Assembly: GCA_963921255.3 (NCBI GenBank)
Contig: CAWUEW020000003.1
Span: 1,364,001-1,428,000, forward strand
Length of the DNA stretch: 64,000 nucleotides
Direction: 5' to 3'
Source of the DNA: JANSYL01 sp963921255
GTDB lineage: Bacteria; Pseudomonadota; Alphaproteobacteria; Rhodobacterales; Rhodobacteraceae
The notes beneath the pieces were generated by a model that did not search any database, had not been told where the DNA came from, and worked only from the letters and a program-made list of their open reading frames with translations. The translations under genes and the position numbers were made by a program. This document shows, in pieces, positions 25,123-34,865 of this stretch. Each line of letters begins with the position of its first letter. The stretch's first letter is position 1.

Positions 25123-26219
25123 CCCGCTCGCCCCAGAATATCGGCCGCCAGACGCGCCTTTTCCGCCGTGACCTGCTGGTCGCCGATTGGATCGGGCACC
25201 TGGTCCGGGCTGAAGAACCCTGTTTTAACAAGCGTGTCGAACAGGCGTTTCAGATCCAGAACAGCATTGGCCATAGGGTGCGAGCCTTCGATGACGAAAT
25301 TCTCGGTCACCATATCGAAATCGACACATGGGTTTCCGGTCGTCTTGGTGATCTGATCCACAAAACCCAACGGGGCATCCCCCAACCTTCGGCGAATAAA
25401 CCCGACATGGCCCTGCGGGTTGGCCAGCGCGATCAGATGGAACGCCGAGCCCTCCACCCCAAGAATATGGTCGGCGGCCCGGTAGCGCGCGATCTGGGTT
25501 TCGAGGTCATGCTCCTGCGGATGGAATATCTCGTAGCCGTTCCGACGGGCGCGGTCTTCAATGATGTCTTCGAACAGAACATGACCAGGAGTGTGGCGCA
25601 TCTTTGTGCGCGATACATACAGGCGTTTCGGACCCTCCGGCGCGATCCCCACCCCAAACCGCGCCCGCATGAAGGCGCGAAACTCGGGGCAACCGGGGGC
25701 CATTTCGCCCGCACCGCACCCTTGCGGCGGGACGATAAGGCGTTCGAACCGCGTTGGCGTCGTCAAAACCTCCAGTTTTGGGAGGCCATCAATAAAGCCA
25801 AACACACCTGCGGTTTGCGCGAACTGCCGCTGCGCACGTGCGGAAGGCAGGACCTTTTTGGGCAGAAACACGATACCGTCAAACTGCGCGTCCACATGAT
25901 CCAAGGCCCAAAGCCGGGCCAGTGTTTCCACAAGAAAATGGCCAAAACGCCCGTCGTGTTTTCCCCCAAAGAGCCACGTTCCCGCGCGCGTCTCGACCGA
26001 TGGGTAAGACTCAGGATGCGGCGTCCGGTTCTGGAGGCGTGTTGGGCTGATATACAGGTTCGAGGCAGAGACCATGCTGCCATCTTGCCGAAGCACGCCG
26101 CCAAGTTTCGGTCTGCGGTTGGGGCGCTGATCGTCAAACGGAACGATCAACGCATCCGACAGATCCTCAATCTCCGAGGCAAGCGGCCGCTCTGGGTCAA
26201 ACACGAAAGGGGTGGTCAT
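25119..26219 (-). CDS. Glycosyltransferase family 61 (DUF563) protein
   Basis: The 366-residue protein resembles GT61 enzymes: HFLVETLARLWAL near 90-102, YVSRTKMRHTPGHVLFE near 200 and AADHILGVEGSAFHLIALANPQG near 250 are the family's conserved blocks. Such enzymes transfer sugars such as xylose or hexoses in surface polysaccharide synthesis. No other polysaccharide gene is nearby and the acceptor is unknown. No membrane segment is seen. It is convergent with eutC and divergent from ppsA. Confidence 0.7.
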   Translation of the reverse strand: MTTPFVFDPERPLASEIEDLSDALIVPFDDQRPNRRPKLGGVLRQDGSMVSASNLYISPTRLQNRTPHPESYPSVETRAGTWLFGGKHDGRFGHFLVETLARLWALDHVDAQFDGIVFLPKKVLPSARAQRQFAQTAGVFGFIDGLPKLEVLTTPTRFERLIVPPQGCGAGEMAPGCPEFRAFMRARFGVGIAPEGPKRLYVSRTKMRHTPGHVLFEDIIEDRARRNGYEIFHPQEHDLETQIARYRAADHILGVEGSAFHLIALANPQGHVGFIRRRLGDAPLGFVDQITKTTGNPCVDFDMVTENFVIEGSHPMANAVLDLKRLFDTLVKTGFFSPDQVPDPIGDQQVTAEKARLAADILGRAG

Positions 26220-26382
26220 GCTACGGCCGCCTCATGCGTCGGTTTTTCTCCGATCATTGATCCGTTTTGGTCTGCGCCTGGGCGGTCCACAAGCACGCGG
26301 TTCAGAAAACTCGCGGCGGATGCAGCTTGGCAACGCCTGAACAAACCGGCGGCGCGCCTGGGCCGTCCTGCCGCACCATGGC

Positions 26383-26396
26383 TTGACCTGTATCAA
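26383..26396. promoter_or_regulatory. FNR-like box upstream of ppsA
   Basis: TTGAC-CTGT-ATCAA differs from the FnrL consensus TTGAT-N4-ATCAA at one position. Its centre is about 72 bases before the ppsA start codon, a reasonable activator distance if transcription begins ~30 bases upstream of ATG. The 14-base core recurs at 1954-1967. Confidence 0.45.
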
Positions 26397-26461
26397 GTGC
26401 AACTTTTTCGGATGTGCCAAAATGCCCGCAGGATTTGGTTTTCAGGCCTGGGAGGCTTCCA

Positions 26462-28861
26462 ATGAAGGATACGGCGACAGAGACCACGACCGACACGCAG
26501 GTGATCTTCTTCGATAATCTCCGCCGGGGCGACGTTGCCCTGGTTGGGGGCAAGAACTCGTCCCTGGGCGAGATGGTGCAAGAACTGGGGGAACTCGGGG
26601 TCACCGTGCCACCCGGATTCGCCACAACGTCGGATGCGTTCCGGCAATACATCGAGTTCAATGGCCTGAACGCCTTCATCGCCAAGTCCATGGCCGATTG
26701 GGAGGCGGGCAAGCAAACACTTGCTGAGACGGGATCGTCCGTCCGCGCGGCGATACGGGCTGGAGACTGGCCCGAGGACACCCGCGTCGCCATCGCCAAG
26801 GCCTACCGCGAGTTGTCGACGCGCGCGGGCATTGACAATCTGTCTGTGGCGGTTCGGTCCTCTGCAACCGCCGAGGATCTGCCGGATGCAAGTTTTGCCG
26901 GTCAGCAGGAAACCTACCTGAACATCGAAGGCGAAGACGCTCTGCTGGATGCGTGCCGCAATTGCTACGCGTCTCTCTTTACCGACCGGGCGATCAGTTA
27001 TCGCAACGTGCAGGGGTTCGACCACAACCAGGTCGCGTTGAGCGTGGGCGTGCAGCAGATGGTGCGCTCCGACATCGGGGGCTCGGGCGTGATGTTCTCG
27101 ATCGATACCGAAAGCGGCTTCGACAAGGTTGTCCTGATCAATGCGGCTTGGGGCTTGGGGGAAAATGTGGTCCAGGGCGCGGTGACGCCGGACGAGTTCC
27201 AGGTTTACAAGCCTTTCCTCGACAATGCGGCGCTGTCGCCCATCGTGGCCAAGTCGCTTGGCGCCAAGGAAATGAAGATGATCTATTCCAAGGCGGCGGG
27301 CGAGACGATCAAGAACGTGCCCACGTCCAAGAAGGAACAGGGCTCTTTCGTGTTGTCAGATGCCGAGGTCATCGCCTTGGCCCGCATGGCAAAGACAATT
27401 GAAACGCACTACGGCCTGCCGATGGACATGGAATGGGCGCGCGACGGCATCACGGGCGACCTGTTCATCGTTCAGGCCCGGCCCGAAACCGTGCAAAGCC
27501 GAATGGATGCCGGCAATCTCAAGGCCTACACCATTGGCGCCCATGGCGAGACTCTGGTCGAAGGGATATCGGTCGGCTCGGCCGTGACCACCGGCTCGGT
27601 CTGCCTGATCGAAAGTGTGAAAGACATCGACCAGTTTGTCGATGGCAGCATCCTTGTGACGGGCACCACCGATCCCGATTGGGTGCCGATCATGAAGCGC
27701 GCCAGTGCGATTGTCACCGATCACGGGGGCCGCACCAGCCACGCTGCGATCGTCAGCCGGGAACTGGGCGTTCCTGCGATCGTTGGCTGCGGCAACGCCA
27801 CCCACATTCTGCATTCAGAGCAGGACATCACGGTCAGTTGCGCGGAAGGCGACACCGGCTTCGTGTATGCGGGCACGGCCGACTATTCGGTCGAGCAACT
27901 CGACCTCGACCACGTGCCGGACACGAACACGCGGATCATGCTGAACCTTGCGAACCCGCAAACCGCCGCGCGGTGGTGGAAGCTTCCCGCCGATGGCGTG
28001 GGGCTCGCCCGGATGGAATTCGTGGTGTCCAACGCCATCAAGGTGCATCCCGAGGCGCTTTTGCACTTCGATCAGATCAAGGATGACGCCGCGCGCGCCG
28101 AGATCGAAGCGCTGACGGCCGGATATGACGACAAGCCCCAGTATTTCATCGACCAACTGGCCATCGGGCTGAGCCGGATCGCGGCGGTGGCCTATCCGAA
28201 CCCGATGATCCTGCGCATGTCGGATTTCAAAACCAACGAATATGCCGACCTGCTTGGCGGGCGTCAGTTTGAGCCACACGAGGAAAACCCGATGATTGGG
28301 TGGCGCGGGGCCTCGCGCTACTACGATGACGGGTATCGCGATGGGTTTGCCTTGGAATGTCAGGCGGTTGCCAAGCTTCGGGACGAGATGGGTTTTGACA
28401 ACGTCACCATCATGATCCCGTTCTGCCGCACCCCGGAAGAGGCCGACCGCGTGCTTGAGGTCATGAAGGCCAACGGGCTTGAGCGCGGGAAGGGCGGGCT
28501 GCAGGTCTACGTGATGTGCGAGGTGCCCTCGAACGTGATCCTGGCCGAGGAGTTCTGCAAACGCTTCGACGGGTTCTCGATCGGCTCCAATGACCTCACG
28601 CAGCTGACGCTCGGCATTGACCGCGACAGTGACAAGCTGGCCGACCTGTTCGATGAGCGGCACCCGGCGGTGGTTTGGATGATCAGGTCGATCATCGAAC
28701 GCGCCCATGCCCACGGATGCAAGGTCGGTCTGTGCGGCCAGGCGCCGTCGAACTATCCCGACTTTGCTGCGGTGCTTGTGGACGCGGGGATCGACACGAT
28801 CTCGGTGACGCCGGACAGTTTCCTCGACGTGAAAAAGATCGTGGCTGCCGCCGAAAGTTGA
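26462..28861 (+). CDS. ppsA: Phosphoenolpyruvate synthase
   Basis: It converts pyruvate + ATP to PEP + AMP + phosphate, allowing growth on C2/C3 compounds. The 799-residue length is typical. The N-terminal ATP-grasp domain includes VGGKNSSLGEM and the RSSATAEDLPDASFAGQQ region. The swivel domain has GGRTSHAAIVSRELG with catalytic His427. The C-terminal barrel has the catalytic cysteine in LCGQAPS (about 758). ATG 26462 has a GGGAGG ribosome-binding site. An FNR-like box lies upstream and an intrinsic terminator follows the stop. Confidence 0.96.
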   Translation: MKDTATETTTDTQVIFFDNLRRGDVALVGGKNSSLGEMVQELGELGVTVPPGFATTSDAFRQYIEFNGLNAFIAKSMADWEAGKQTLAETGSSVRAAIRAGDWPEDTRVAIAKAYRELSTRAGIDNLSVAVRSSATAEDLPDASFAGQQETYLNIEGEDALLDACRNCYASLFTDRAISYRNVQGFDHNQVALSVGVQQMVRSDIGGSGVMFSIDTESGFDKVVLINAAWGLGENVVQGAVTPDEFQVYKPFLDNAALSPIVAKSLGAKEMKMIYSKAAGETIKNVPTSKKEQGSFVLSDAEVIALARMAKTIETHYGLPMDMEWARDGITGDLFIVQARPETVQSRMDAGNLKAYTIGAHGETLVEGISVGSAVTTGSVCLIESVKDIDQFVDGSILVTGTTDPDWVPIMKRASAIVTDHGGRTSHAAIVSRELGVPAIVGCGNATHILHSEQDITVSCAEGDTGFVYAGTADYSVEQLDLDHVPDTNTRIMLNLANPQTAARWWKLPADGVGLARMEFVVSNAIKVHPEALLHFDQIKDDAARAEIEALTAGYDDKPQYFIDQLAIGLSRIAAVAYPNPMILRMSDFKTNEYADLLGGRQFEPHEENPMIGWRGASRYYDDGYRDGFALECQAVAKLRDEMGFDNVTIMIPFCRTPEEADRVLEVMKANGLERGKGGLQVYVMCEVPSNVILAEEFCKRFDGFSIGSNDLTQLTLGIDRDSDKLADLFDERHPAVVWMIRSIIERAHAHGCKVGLCGQAPSNYPDFAAVLVDAGIDTISVTPDSFLDVKKIVAAAES

Positions 28862-28884
28862 TTAACTTCGGCAGGACCAGAAGC

Positions 28885-28909
28885 GGGGCCCATCCGGGCC
28901 CTGTTTTTT
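28885..28909 (+). terminator. Intrinsic terminator after ppsA
   Basis: GGGGCCC-ATCC-GGGCCCT forms a seven-pair stem with a four-base loop, then six T residues (28904-28909). Confidence 0.8.
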
Positions 28910-28959
28910 GTTCGGCATTTTCTATTGAATGAGATTCCTTTGGGCGGCATATCTCGATC

Positions 28960-29841
28960 ATGATCAACAAACTGGAAATGTTCATCGCGGTTGCCCAGGA
29001 AGAGCATTTTGGCCGCGCGGCCGACCGTTTGGGGATCACGCAGCCAACATTGTCGACCGGCATCAAACAACTGGAAGAGATGTTGGGTGTGCAATTGATC
29101 TTTCGGGGGTCGCGATATGGCGGGCTGACCCCGGAAGGACAGCGCGCCTTGGCCTGGGCGCGCCAGTTGGTCGGGGATGCCCGGACCTTCAAGGAAGAAA
29201 TGCGCGTCAGCCGCCATGGCCTGTCCGGGGATCTGCGACTGGCCGTCATTCCAACCGCGTTGACTTGGGCCGCCAAGCTGAGTGCGCGCTTTGCCGACCG
29301 CCACCCGAACGTGCGCTTTACCATCCTGTCGCGCACCTCGGCCGAGATCCTGACCATGCTGGACAATCTCGAGATCGACGCCGGGATTTCCTACTTGGAC
29401 AATGAACCGCTCGGGCGGGTGACAACTGCCCCGCTGTATACCGAGCAGTTTACCCTTGTGGCCCGTCGCGACCATCCGCTGGTGGCCAAGGCTCAGGTCA
29501 CATGGGAAGATTTCGACGGGACGCGTCTGTGCCTTCTGACGCCCGATATGCAGAACCGGCGCATCCTCAATCAATGCTTCATGGAGGCGGGTATCGCGCC
29601 AGAGGCCACGGTCGAATCCAATTCAACGGTCGTCCTGGCCGCCCATGTGGGCGAGGGTGATTGGGTCACCATCCTGCCATCGGATATGGCGGCGTTTCTG
29701 GCAGATGGAAATGGCCTTGTCGTGCGCCCGATCACCGGACGGCACAAGGCGCACAGCGTTGGTCTGGTCGCCCCCTATCGTGAGCCGCACACGCCCGTTT
29801 TGGACGCGTTGCTGCAAGAAGCGCGCCGGGTGGCGGTCTAG
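28960..29841 (+). CDS. LysR-family transcriptional regulator, probable regulator of fds
   Basis: The 293-residue LTTR has a winged helix-turn-helix at the N terminus (FIAVAQEEHFGRAADRLGITQPTLSTGIKQLEE) and a periplasmic-binding-protein-like effector domain from about residue 90. It lies directly upstream of and co-oriented with fdsG, the position of the formate-dehydrogenase regulator (FdsR) in other proteobacteria. Control of the fds promoter is therefore likely (inference). The AT-rich 135-base gap to fdsG contains dyads suitable for LysR binding. Confidence 0.85.
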   Translation: MINKLEMFIAVAQEEHFGRAADRLGITQPTLSTGIKQLEEMLGVQLIFRGSRYGGLTPEGQRALAWARQLVGDARTFKEEMRVSRHGLSGDLRLAVIPTALTWAAKLSARFADRHPNVRFTILSRTSAEILTMLDNLEIDAGISYLDNEPLGRVTTAPLYTEQFTLVARRDHPLVAKAQVTWEDFDGTRLCLLTPDMQNRRILNQCFMEAGIAPEATVESNSTVVLAAHVGEGDWVTILPSDMAAFLADGNGLVVRPITGRHKAHSVGLVAPYREPHTPVLDALLQEARRVAV

Positions 29842-29891
29842 GCCCCAAAAAAGGTCGGTTTTGGTGCGTCGCAGGTCGCAGTTTTTTCATG

Positions 29892-29940
29892 GATAATTTC
29901 TATCAATCAACGTTTTTACGTTATTGAATCGTCGATAATG
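29892..29940. promoter_or_regulatory. AT-rich dyads in the fds promoter region
   Basis: GATAATTTCTATC (29892-29904) has GATA/TATC arms around a five-base centre. Downstream, ATTGAATCGTCGATAAT (29923-29939) holds a second interrupted dyad. The block is much more AT-rich than its surroundings and lies 40-90 bases before fdsG. It is a candidate LysR binding and promoter region; nothing here proves occupancy. Confidence 0.35.
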
Positions 29941-29977
29941 GTTAGGCAAGTTGGCGGCACGACAATCGGAGCATGCC

Positions 29978-30457
29978 ATGTCCGCCACAGCCGCCCCGCC
30001 CGCCGCCGATCCAGATCTTTCGGGTCTACCGGCCATTATCGAGGCACACGCGCATCTTGAAGGCGCGTTGCTGCCAATCCTGCACGCCATTCAGGCCGAG
30101 TACGGATTTGTACCCCAGGGCGCGCATGACCCGGTCGCGCGGGCGATGAACATCACCAAGGCGGAACTGCACGGTGTCATCAGTTTCTATCATGACTTCC
30201 GAAATGCACCCGCCGGGCGCCATGTGGTGAAGATCTGCCGCTCCGAAGCCTGCCAGGCGATGGGGGGCACCGCGATGTCCGAGAAGGTTCTGTCGCTGCT
30301 TGGTCTGGACTGGCACGGCACAACCCCGGACGGAAAGATCACGGTCGAGCCGGTGTATTGCCTTGGCCTGTGCGCGACGGCGCCGGCGGCCATGGTCGAC
30401 GGGCAGGTCAAAGGGCGGGTCTCGGCAGAGGCCCTGGTGGCAGAGGTGACGTCATGA
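29978..30457 (+). CDS. fdsG: NAD-dependent formate dehydrogenase, gamma subunit (NuoE-like)
   Basis: The 159-residue thioredoxin-like [2Fe-2S] subunit passes electrons between the FMN and the Fe-S chain in the soluble formate dehydrogenase. The four ligands are in ICRSEAC and CLGLC. LPILHAIQAEYGFVP and GVISFYHDFRNAPAG are typical NuoE/FdsG blocks. ATG 29978 is chosen over an upstream in-frame codon because it starts at the usual alanine-rich leader. Its stop overlaps fdsB (ATGA). Confidence 0.95.
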   Translation: MSATAAPPAADPDLSGLPAIIEAHAHLEGALLPILHAIQAEYGFVPQGAHDPVARAMNITKAELHGVISFYHDFRNAPAGRHVVKICRSEACQAMGGTAMSEKVLSLLGLDWHGTTPDGKITVEPVYCLGLCATAPAAMVDGQVKGRVSAEALVAEVTS

Positions 30458-31971
30458 AGATTTATGTGCCGCGCGATGCGGCCGCCAAGGCCCTCGGGGC
30501 CGACGCTGTGGCGGCAGCCATCGCGGATGCGGCCGCGGCGCGCGGTCTGTCGGTGGACATCATCCGCAACGGCAGCCGCGGCATGCTGTGGCTGGAGCCG
30601 CTGGTCGAGGTGGACACCGGCGAAGGCCGTGTGGCCTACGGCTCTGTCCGCCCCGAGGATGCGGCGGCGTTGCTGAGCGACGATCTGGAAAGCCTGGGAT
30701 CCGTCATGGACATCCCGTTTTTCGCGAAACAGAACCGCCTGACATTCGCGCGTTGTGGCGTGATCGACCCGGTGTCGGTCGACGATTACATGGCCCATGG
30801 TGGCCTGGTCGGGTTGCGGCGTGCGCTCGGCATGTCGTCCGAAGAAATCGTCGAGGAGGTTACGGCCTCGGGCCTGCGGGGCCGCGGCGGCGCTGGTTTC
30901 CCCACCGGGATCAAGTGGAACACGGTGCGTCAGGCCGAAGCGTCGCAGAAATACATCGTCTGTAACGCCGATGAAGGCGACAGCGGCACCTTTGCGGATC
31001 GCATGATCATGGAGGGCGACCCGTTCTGCCTGATCGAAGGCATGGCCATTGCCGGATTGGGCGTTGGGGCAACCAAGGGGTATGTCTATCTGCGCTCGGA
31101 ATACCCGGACGCGATCGCGGTGATGGAGACGGCCGTTGCGGCCGCGCGCGACGCCCATATCCTCGGGGACAACATCCTTGGGTCGAGCCACAGCTTTGAC
31201 ATGGAAATCCGGGTCGGCGCGGGGGCGTATGTCTGCGGCGAGGAAACGTCGCTCCTGAACTCGCTTGAGGGCAAGCGTGGCGTGGTCCGTGCCAAACCCC
31301 CATTGCCCGCGCTTGAAGGGTTCCTCGCGCGGCCAACGGTTGTGAACAACGTGATTTCGCTCGCCACGGTGCCGGTGATCTTCGAGAAAGGGGCCGCGCA
31401 TTACGCCAGCTTCGGACTGGGCCGCTCCAAAGGCACGATGCCGATCCAGATCGCAGGCAACGTGAAGCACGGCGGCTTGTTTGAGACCGCCTTCGGCATG
31501 CCGCTTGGCACGTTGGTCGAGGAGGTGGCGGGCGGAACCGCAACCGGTCGTCCGGTGAAGGCCGTCCAGGTTGGCGGGCCGCTTGGCGCCTACTTTGCCC
31601 CGGCCAAGTTCGACACGCCGTTCGCCTACGAAGAATTCGACGGGCAGGGCGGGTTGATCGGCCATGCCGGCGTCGTGGTCTTTGATGACGAGGCGGACAT
31701 GCTTGGCTTGGCCCGCTTCGCCATGGAGTTTTGCGCGATTGAAAGCTGCGGGAAATGCACCCCGTGCCGGATCGGGGCCGTGCGCGGCGTGGAAACACTC
31801 GACCGGATCGGAGAAGGCGACGCGAGCGCCATCCCGCTTCTGGTCGATCTCTGTGAAACAATGAAAGACGGGTCGCTCTGTGCCCTGGGTGGGTTCACGC
31901 CCTTCCCGGTGATGAGCGCGCTGGAACAGTTCCCGGACGAGTTTTCGGGTGTGCGGGAGGCAGCGGAATGA
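30454..31971 (+). CDS. fdsB: NAD-dependent formate dehydrogenase, beta subunit (NuoF-like)
   Basis: The 505-residue subunit binds NAD+, FMN and a [4Fe-4S] cluster. The glycine-rich NADH loop GLRGRGGAGFPTG, the FMN segment NADEGDSGTF, YVCGEETSLLNSLEG and the cluster motif ESCGKCTPCRIG are all present. A thioredoxin-like N-terminal domain (about 1-110), as in other FdsB proteins, precedes the NuoF core. It overlaps fdsG and fdsA by four bases at each end. Confidence 0.95.
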   Translation: MKIYVPRDAAAKALGADAVAAAIADAAAARGLSVDIIRNGSRGMLWLEPLVEVDTGEGRVAYGSVRPEDAAALLSDDLESLGSVMDIPFFAKQNRLTFARCGVIDPVSVDDYMAHGGLVGLRRALGMSSEEIVEEVTASGLRGRGGAGFPTGIKWNTVRQAEASQKYIVCNADEGDSGTFADRMIMEGDPFCLIEGMAIAGLGVGATKGYVYLRSEYPDAIAVMETAVAAARDAHILGDNILGSSHSFDMEIRVGAGAYVCGEETSLLNSLEGKRGVVRAKPPLPALEGFLARPTVVNNVISLATVPVIFEKGAAHYASFGLGRSKGTMPIQIAGNVKHGGLFETAFGMPLGTLVEEVAGGTATGRPVKAVQVGGPLGAYFAPAKFDTPFAYEEFDGQGGLIGHAGVVVFDDEADMLGLARFAMEFCAIESCGKCTPCRIGAVRGVETLDRIGEGDASAIPLLVDLCETMKDGSLCALGGFTPFPVMSALEQFPDEFSGVREAAE

Positions 31972-34865
31972 AAGACTTCATTATCCCTTGGGACGACGAT
32001 CGCGATATGGGCACCCCGGCCGCCGAGGGGGCGTCGGTCACCCTGACGGTGGATGGGTTCGCCGTGACCGTCCCGGAGGGCACGAGTGTCATGCGCGCCG
32101 CTGCGCTGGCAGGTCTGCAAATCCCGAAACTCTGCGCGACGGACAGCCTCGAGGCGTTCGGGTCCTGCCGCCTTTGCGTGGTCGAGATCGAAGGGCGTCG
32201 CGGCACACCGGCATCCTGCACCACGCCGGTGGCCGAAGGAATGGTTGTGCGCACCCAATCGGAGAAGGTGAAGAAGATCCGCAAGGGTGTGATGGAGCTA
32301 TATATCTCCGACCACCCGTTGGATTGCCTGACCTGTGCCGCCAATGGCGACTGCGAGCTGCAGGATATGGCGGGGGCCGTCGGGCTGCGCGATGTGCGCT
32401 ACGAAGCGCCGGAAAACGGGTCGCTGATCAATCACTTCGAGGCCCGCGGCGCGACCGGTCCAAACCCCGAATACATCCCGAAAGACACGTCCAACCCGTA
32501 TTTCGACTACGACCTGTCGAAATGCATTGTGTGCAACCGCTGTGTTCGGGCGTGTGAAGAGGTGCAGGGCACCTTCGCCCTGACCATCGAGGGCCGTGGC
32601 TTTGACAGCCGCGTGTCCGCCGGCGGGGCGGGCGATGACTTCCTGTCGTCGGACTGTGTCAGCTGCGGCGCCTGCGTGCAGGCCTGCCCGACGGCCACGC
32701 TGCAGGAGAAATCGGTCATCGAACTGGGCACGCCCGAGCGTTCGGTGGTCACGACCTGCGCCTATTGCGGTGTCGGATGCTCGTTCAAGGCCGAACTGAA
32801 CGGGGATGAACTGGTGCGCATGGTGCCGTACAAACACGGCCAGGCGAACCGCGGTCATTCCTGTGTGAAGGGGCGCTTTGCGTGGGGCTATGCCAATCAT
32901 CAAGATCGTATCCTGAACCCGATGATCCGCGACAGCATAGATGAGCCATGGCGCGAGGTGTCTTGGGACGAGGCCATCGGCTTCGCCGCCCAAAAGATGC
33001 GCGGACTTCAGGACAAGTACGGGCGCAAATCCATTGGGGTGATCACCTCCAGCCGGTGCACCAACGAAGAGACCTACCTCGTCCAGAAGCTGGCGCGCGG
33101 TGTGTTCATGAACAACAATACCGACACCTGCGCCCGCGTGTGCCACTCGCCCACTGGCTACGGGCTTGGCCAGACGTATGGCACGAGCGCTGGCACGCAG
33201 AACTTCGACAGTGTCATGAAAACCGATGTCGCCGTGGTAATCGGGGCGAACCCGACCGACGGACATCCGGTGTTTGCCAGCCGGCTGAAAAAGCGGCTGC
33301 GCCAGGGCGCCAAGCTGATCGTGATCGACCCGCGGCGCATTGATCTTGTGAAGTCGGCCCACATTGAAGCCGCGCACCACCTTCCCTTGCGTCCGGGCAC
33401 GAACGTGGCCGTGGTCACGGCATTGGCGCATGTGATCGTGGACGAGAAGCTCTATGACGAAACCTTCATCCGCGAACGCTGCGATTGGGAGGAGTTCCAG
33501 GAGTACATCGAGTTTGTCTCGGACGTGCGGCACAGCCCCGAGATGACCGAAATGCTGACCGGTGTTCCGGCAGAAGACCTGCGCGCCGCCGCGCGTCTTT
33601 ATGCAACTGGAGGCAACGGCGCGATCTACTACGGGCTTGGCGTGACCGAGCACAGCCAGGGCTCGACCACCGTGATGGGGATCGCGAACCTTGCGATGCT
33701 GACGGGCAACATTGGTCGGGAAGGCGTCGGGGTGAACCCGTTGCGCGGTCAGAACAATGTGCAGGGCTCCTGCGATATGGGCAGCTTCCCGCATGAACTG
33801 CCCGGGTACCGCCACGTGAAAAACGAAGATGTCCGCGCGATCTTCGAAAACGCCTGGGGTGTCGAAATCGACCCCGAACCGGGTCTGCGTATCCCCAATA
33901 TGCTGGATGCCGCGGTCGGCGGGTCGTTCAAGGGCCTGTATTGTCAGGGGGAAGACATCCTGCAGTCGGATCCGGACACCAAGCACGTCGCGGCCGGGTT
34001 GGCGGCCATGGAATGCGTGATCGTGCATGACCTGTTTCTGAATGAAACCGCGAACTACGCCCATGTCTTCTTGCCGGGGTCGACCTTCCTGGAGAAGGAC
34101 GGAACCTTCACCAATGCCGAGCGGCGCATCAACCGTGTGCGCAAGGTGATGCAGCCCAAGCAAGGGTACGAGGATTGGGAGGTTACCCAACTTCTGGCCA
34201 AGGCGATGGGCGCCAAATGGAACTATACGCATCCAAGCCAGATCATGGAGGAAATCGCGGCCACGACCCCGGGGTTCGCCAATGTGGACTACGCCATGTT
34301 GGAGGAACGTGGCTCGGTCCAGTGGCCGTGCAACGACGCCGCGCCCGAAGGCTCGCCGATCATGCATGTCGACGGCTTCGTGCGTGGCAAGGGCCGGTTC
34401 ATGATCACCGAATACGTGGCGACCGAAGAGCGAACCGGTCCTCGCTTCCCGCTTCTTCTGACCACGGGACGGATCCTCAGCCAGTACAATGTGGGGGCGC
34501 AGACCCGTCGCACGGCAAACGTGATCTGGCACGATCAGGATGTGTTGGAGATCCATCCGCATGACGCAGAGGTGCGCGGTATCACCGAAGGCGCGTGGGT
34601 GAAACTGGCCAGCCGCTCCGGCGAAACCAGTCTGCGCGCAACGCTAACGGATCGGGTCACGCCGGGCGTCGTCTACACCACGTTCCACCACCCCGATACG
34701 CAGGCCAACGTGATCACCACCGATCAGTCGGACTGGGCGACGAACTGTCCCGAATACAAGGTGACGGCGGTTCAGGTCGGGCTCTCGAACGGTCCGACGG
34801 ATTGGCAAGAGGATTACTCGGCGCAAGCTGACAAATCCCGCCGCATTCTTCCGGCCGCGGAATGA
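31968..34865 (+). CDS. fdsA: NAD-dependent formate dehydrogenase, alpha (molybdenum/tungsten) subunit
   Basis: The 965-residue catalytic subunit oxidises formate to CO2. From the N terminus: a [2Fe-2S] domain (C-x10-CRLC...C), a His-Cys cluster motif HPLDCLTCAANGDC, two ferredoxin-type [4Fe-4S] motifs (CIVCNRCVRAC, CVSCGACVQACP), the FdhF-type cluster CAYCGVGC...C, and the bis-MGD domain. The metal ligand is Cys392 in ARVCHSPTG, with the catalytic-type histidine next to it; it is cysteine, not selenocysteine. There is no Tat signal, so the complex is cytosolic. It overlaps fdsB and the chaperone gene. Confidence 0.96.
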   Translation: MKDFIIPWDDDRDMGTPAAEGASVTLTVDGFAVTVPEGTSVMRAAALAGLQIPKLCATDSLEAFGSCRLCVVEIEGRRGTPASCTTPVAEGMVVRTQSEKVKKIRKGVMELYISDHPLDCLTCAANGDCELQDMAGAVGLRDVRYEAPENGSLINHFEARGATGPNPEYIPKDTSNPYFDYDLSKCIVCNRCVRACEEVQGTFALTIEGRGFDSRVSAGGAGDDFLSSDCVSCGACVQACPTATLQEKSVIELGTPERSVVTTCAYCGVGCSFKAELNGDELVRMVPYKHGQANRGHSCVKGRFAWGYANHQDRILNPMIRDSIDEPWREVSWDEAIGFAAQKMRGLQDKYGRKSIGVITSSRCTNEETYLVQKLARGVFMNNNTDTCARVCHSPTGYGLGQTYGTSAGTQNFDSVMKTDVAVVIGANPTDGHPVFASRLKKRLRQGAKLIVIDPRRIDLVKSAHIEAAHHLPLRPGTNVAVVTALAHVIVDEKLYDETFIRERCDWEEFQEYIEFVSDVRHSPEMTEMLTGVPAEDLRAAARLYATGGNGAIYYGLGVTEHSQGSTTVMGIANLAMLTGNIGREGVGVNPLRGQNNVQGSCDMGSFPHELPGYRHVKNEDVRAIFENAWGVEIDPEPGLRIPNMLDAAVGGSFKGLYCQGEDILQSDPDTKHVAAGLAAMECVIVHDLFLNETANYAHVFLPGSTFLEKDGTFTNAERRINRVRKVMQPKQGYEDWEVTQLLAKAMGAKWNYTHPSQIMEEIAATTPGFANVDYAMLEERGSVQWPCNDAAPEGSPIMHVDGFVRGKGRFMITEYVATEERTGPRFPLLLTTGRILSQYNVGAQTRRTANVIWHDQDVLEIHPHDAEVRGITEGAWVKLASRSGETSLRATLTDRVTPGVVYTTFHHPDTQANVITTDQSDWATNCPEYKVTAVQVGLSNGPTDWQEDYSAQADKSRRILPAAE

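Noticed and set aside
22786..26219. Genomic island inserted at tRNA-Thr (eutBC and GT61)
   Set aside because: No integrase, no direct repeat of the tRNA 3' end and no composition shift were seen.
32298..34562. 754-codon minus-strand frame inside fdsA
   Set aside because: It is antisense to a fully recognisable molybdenum subunit. Long antisense frames are expected at this GC content.
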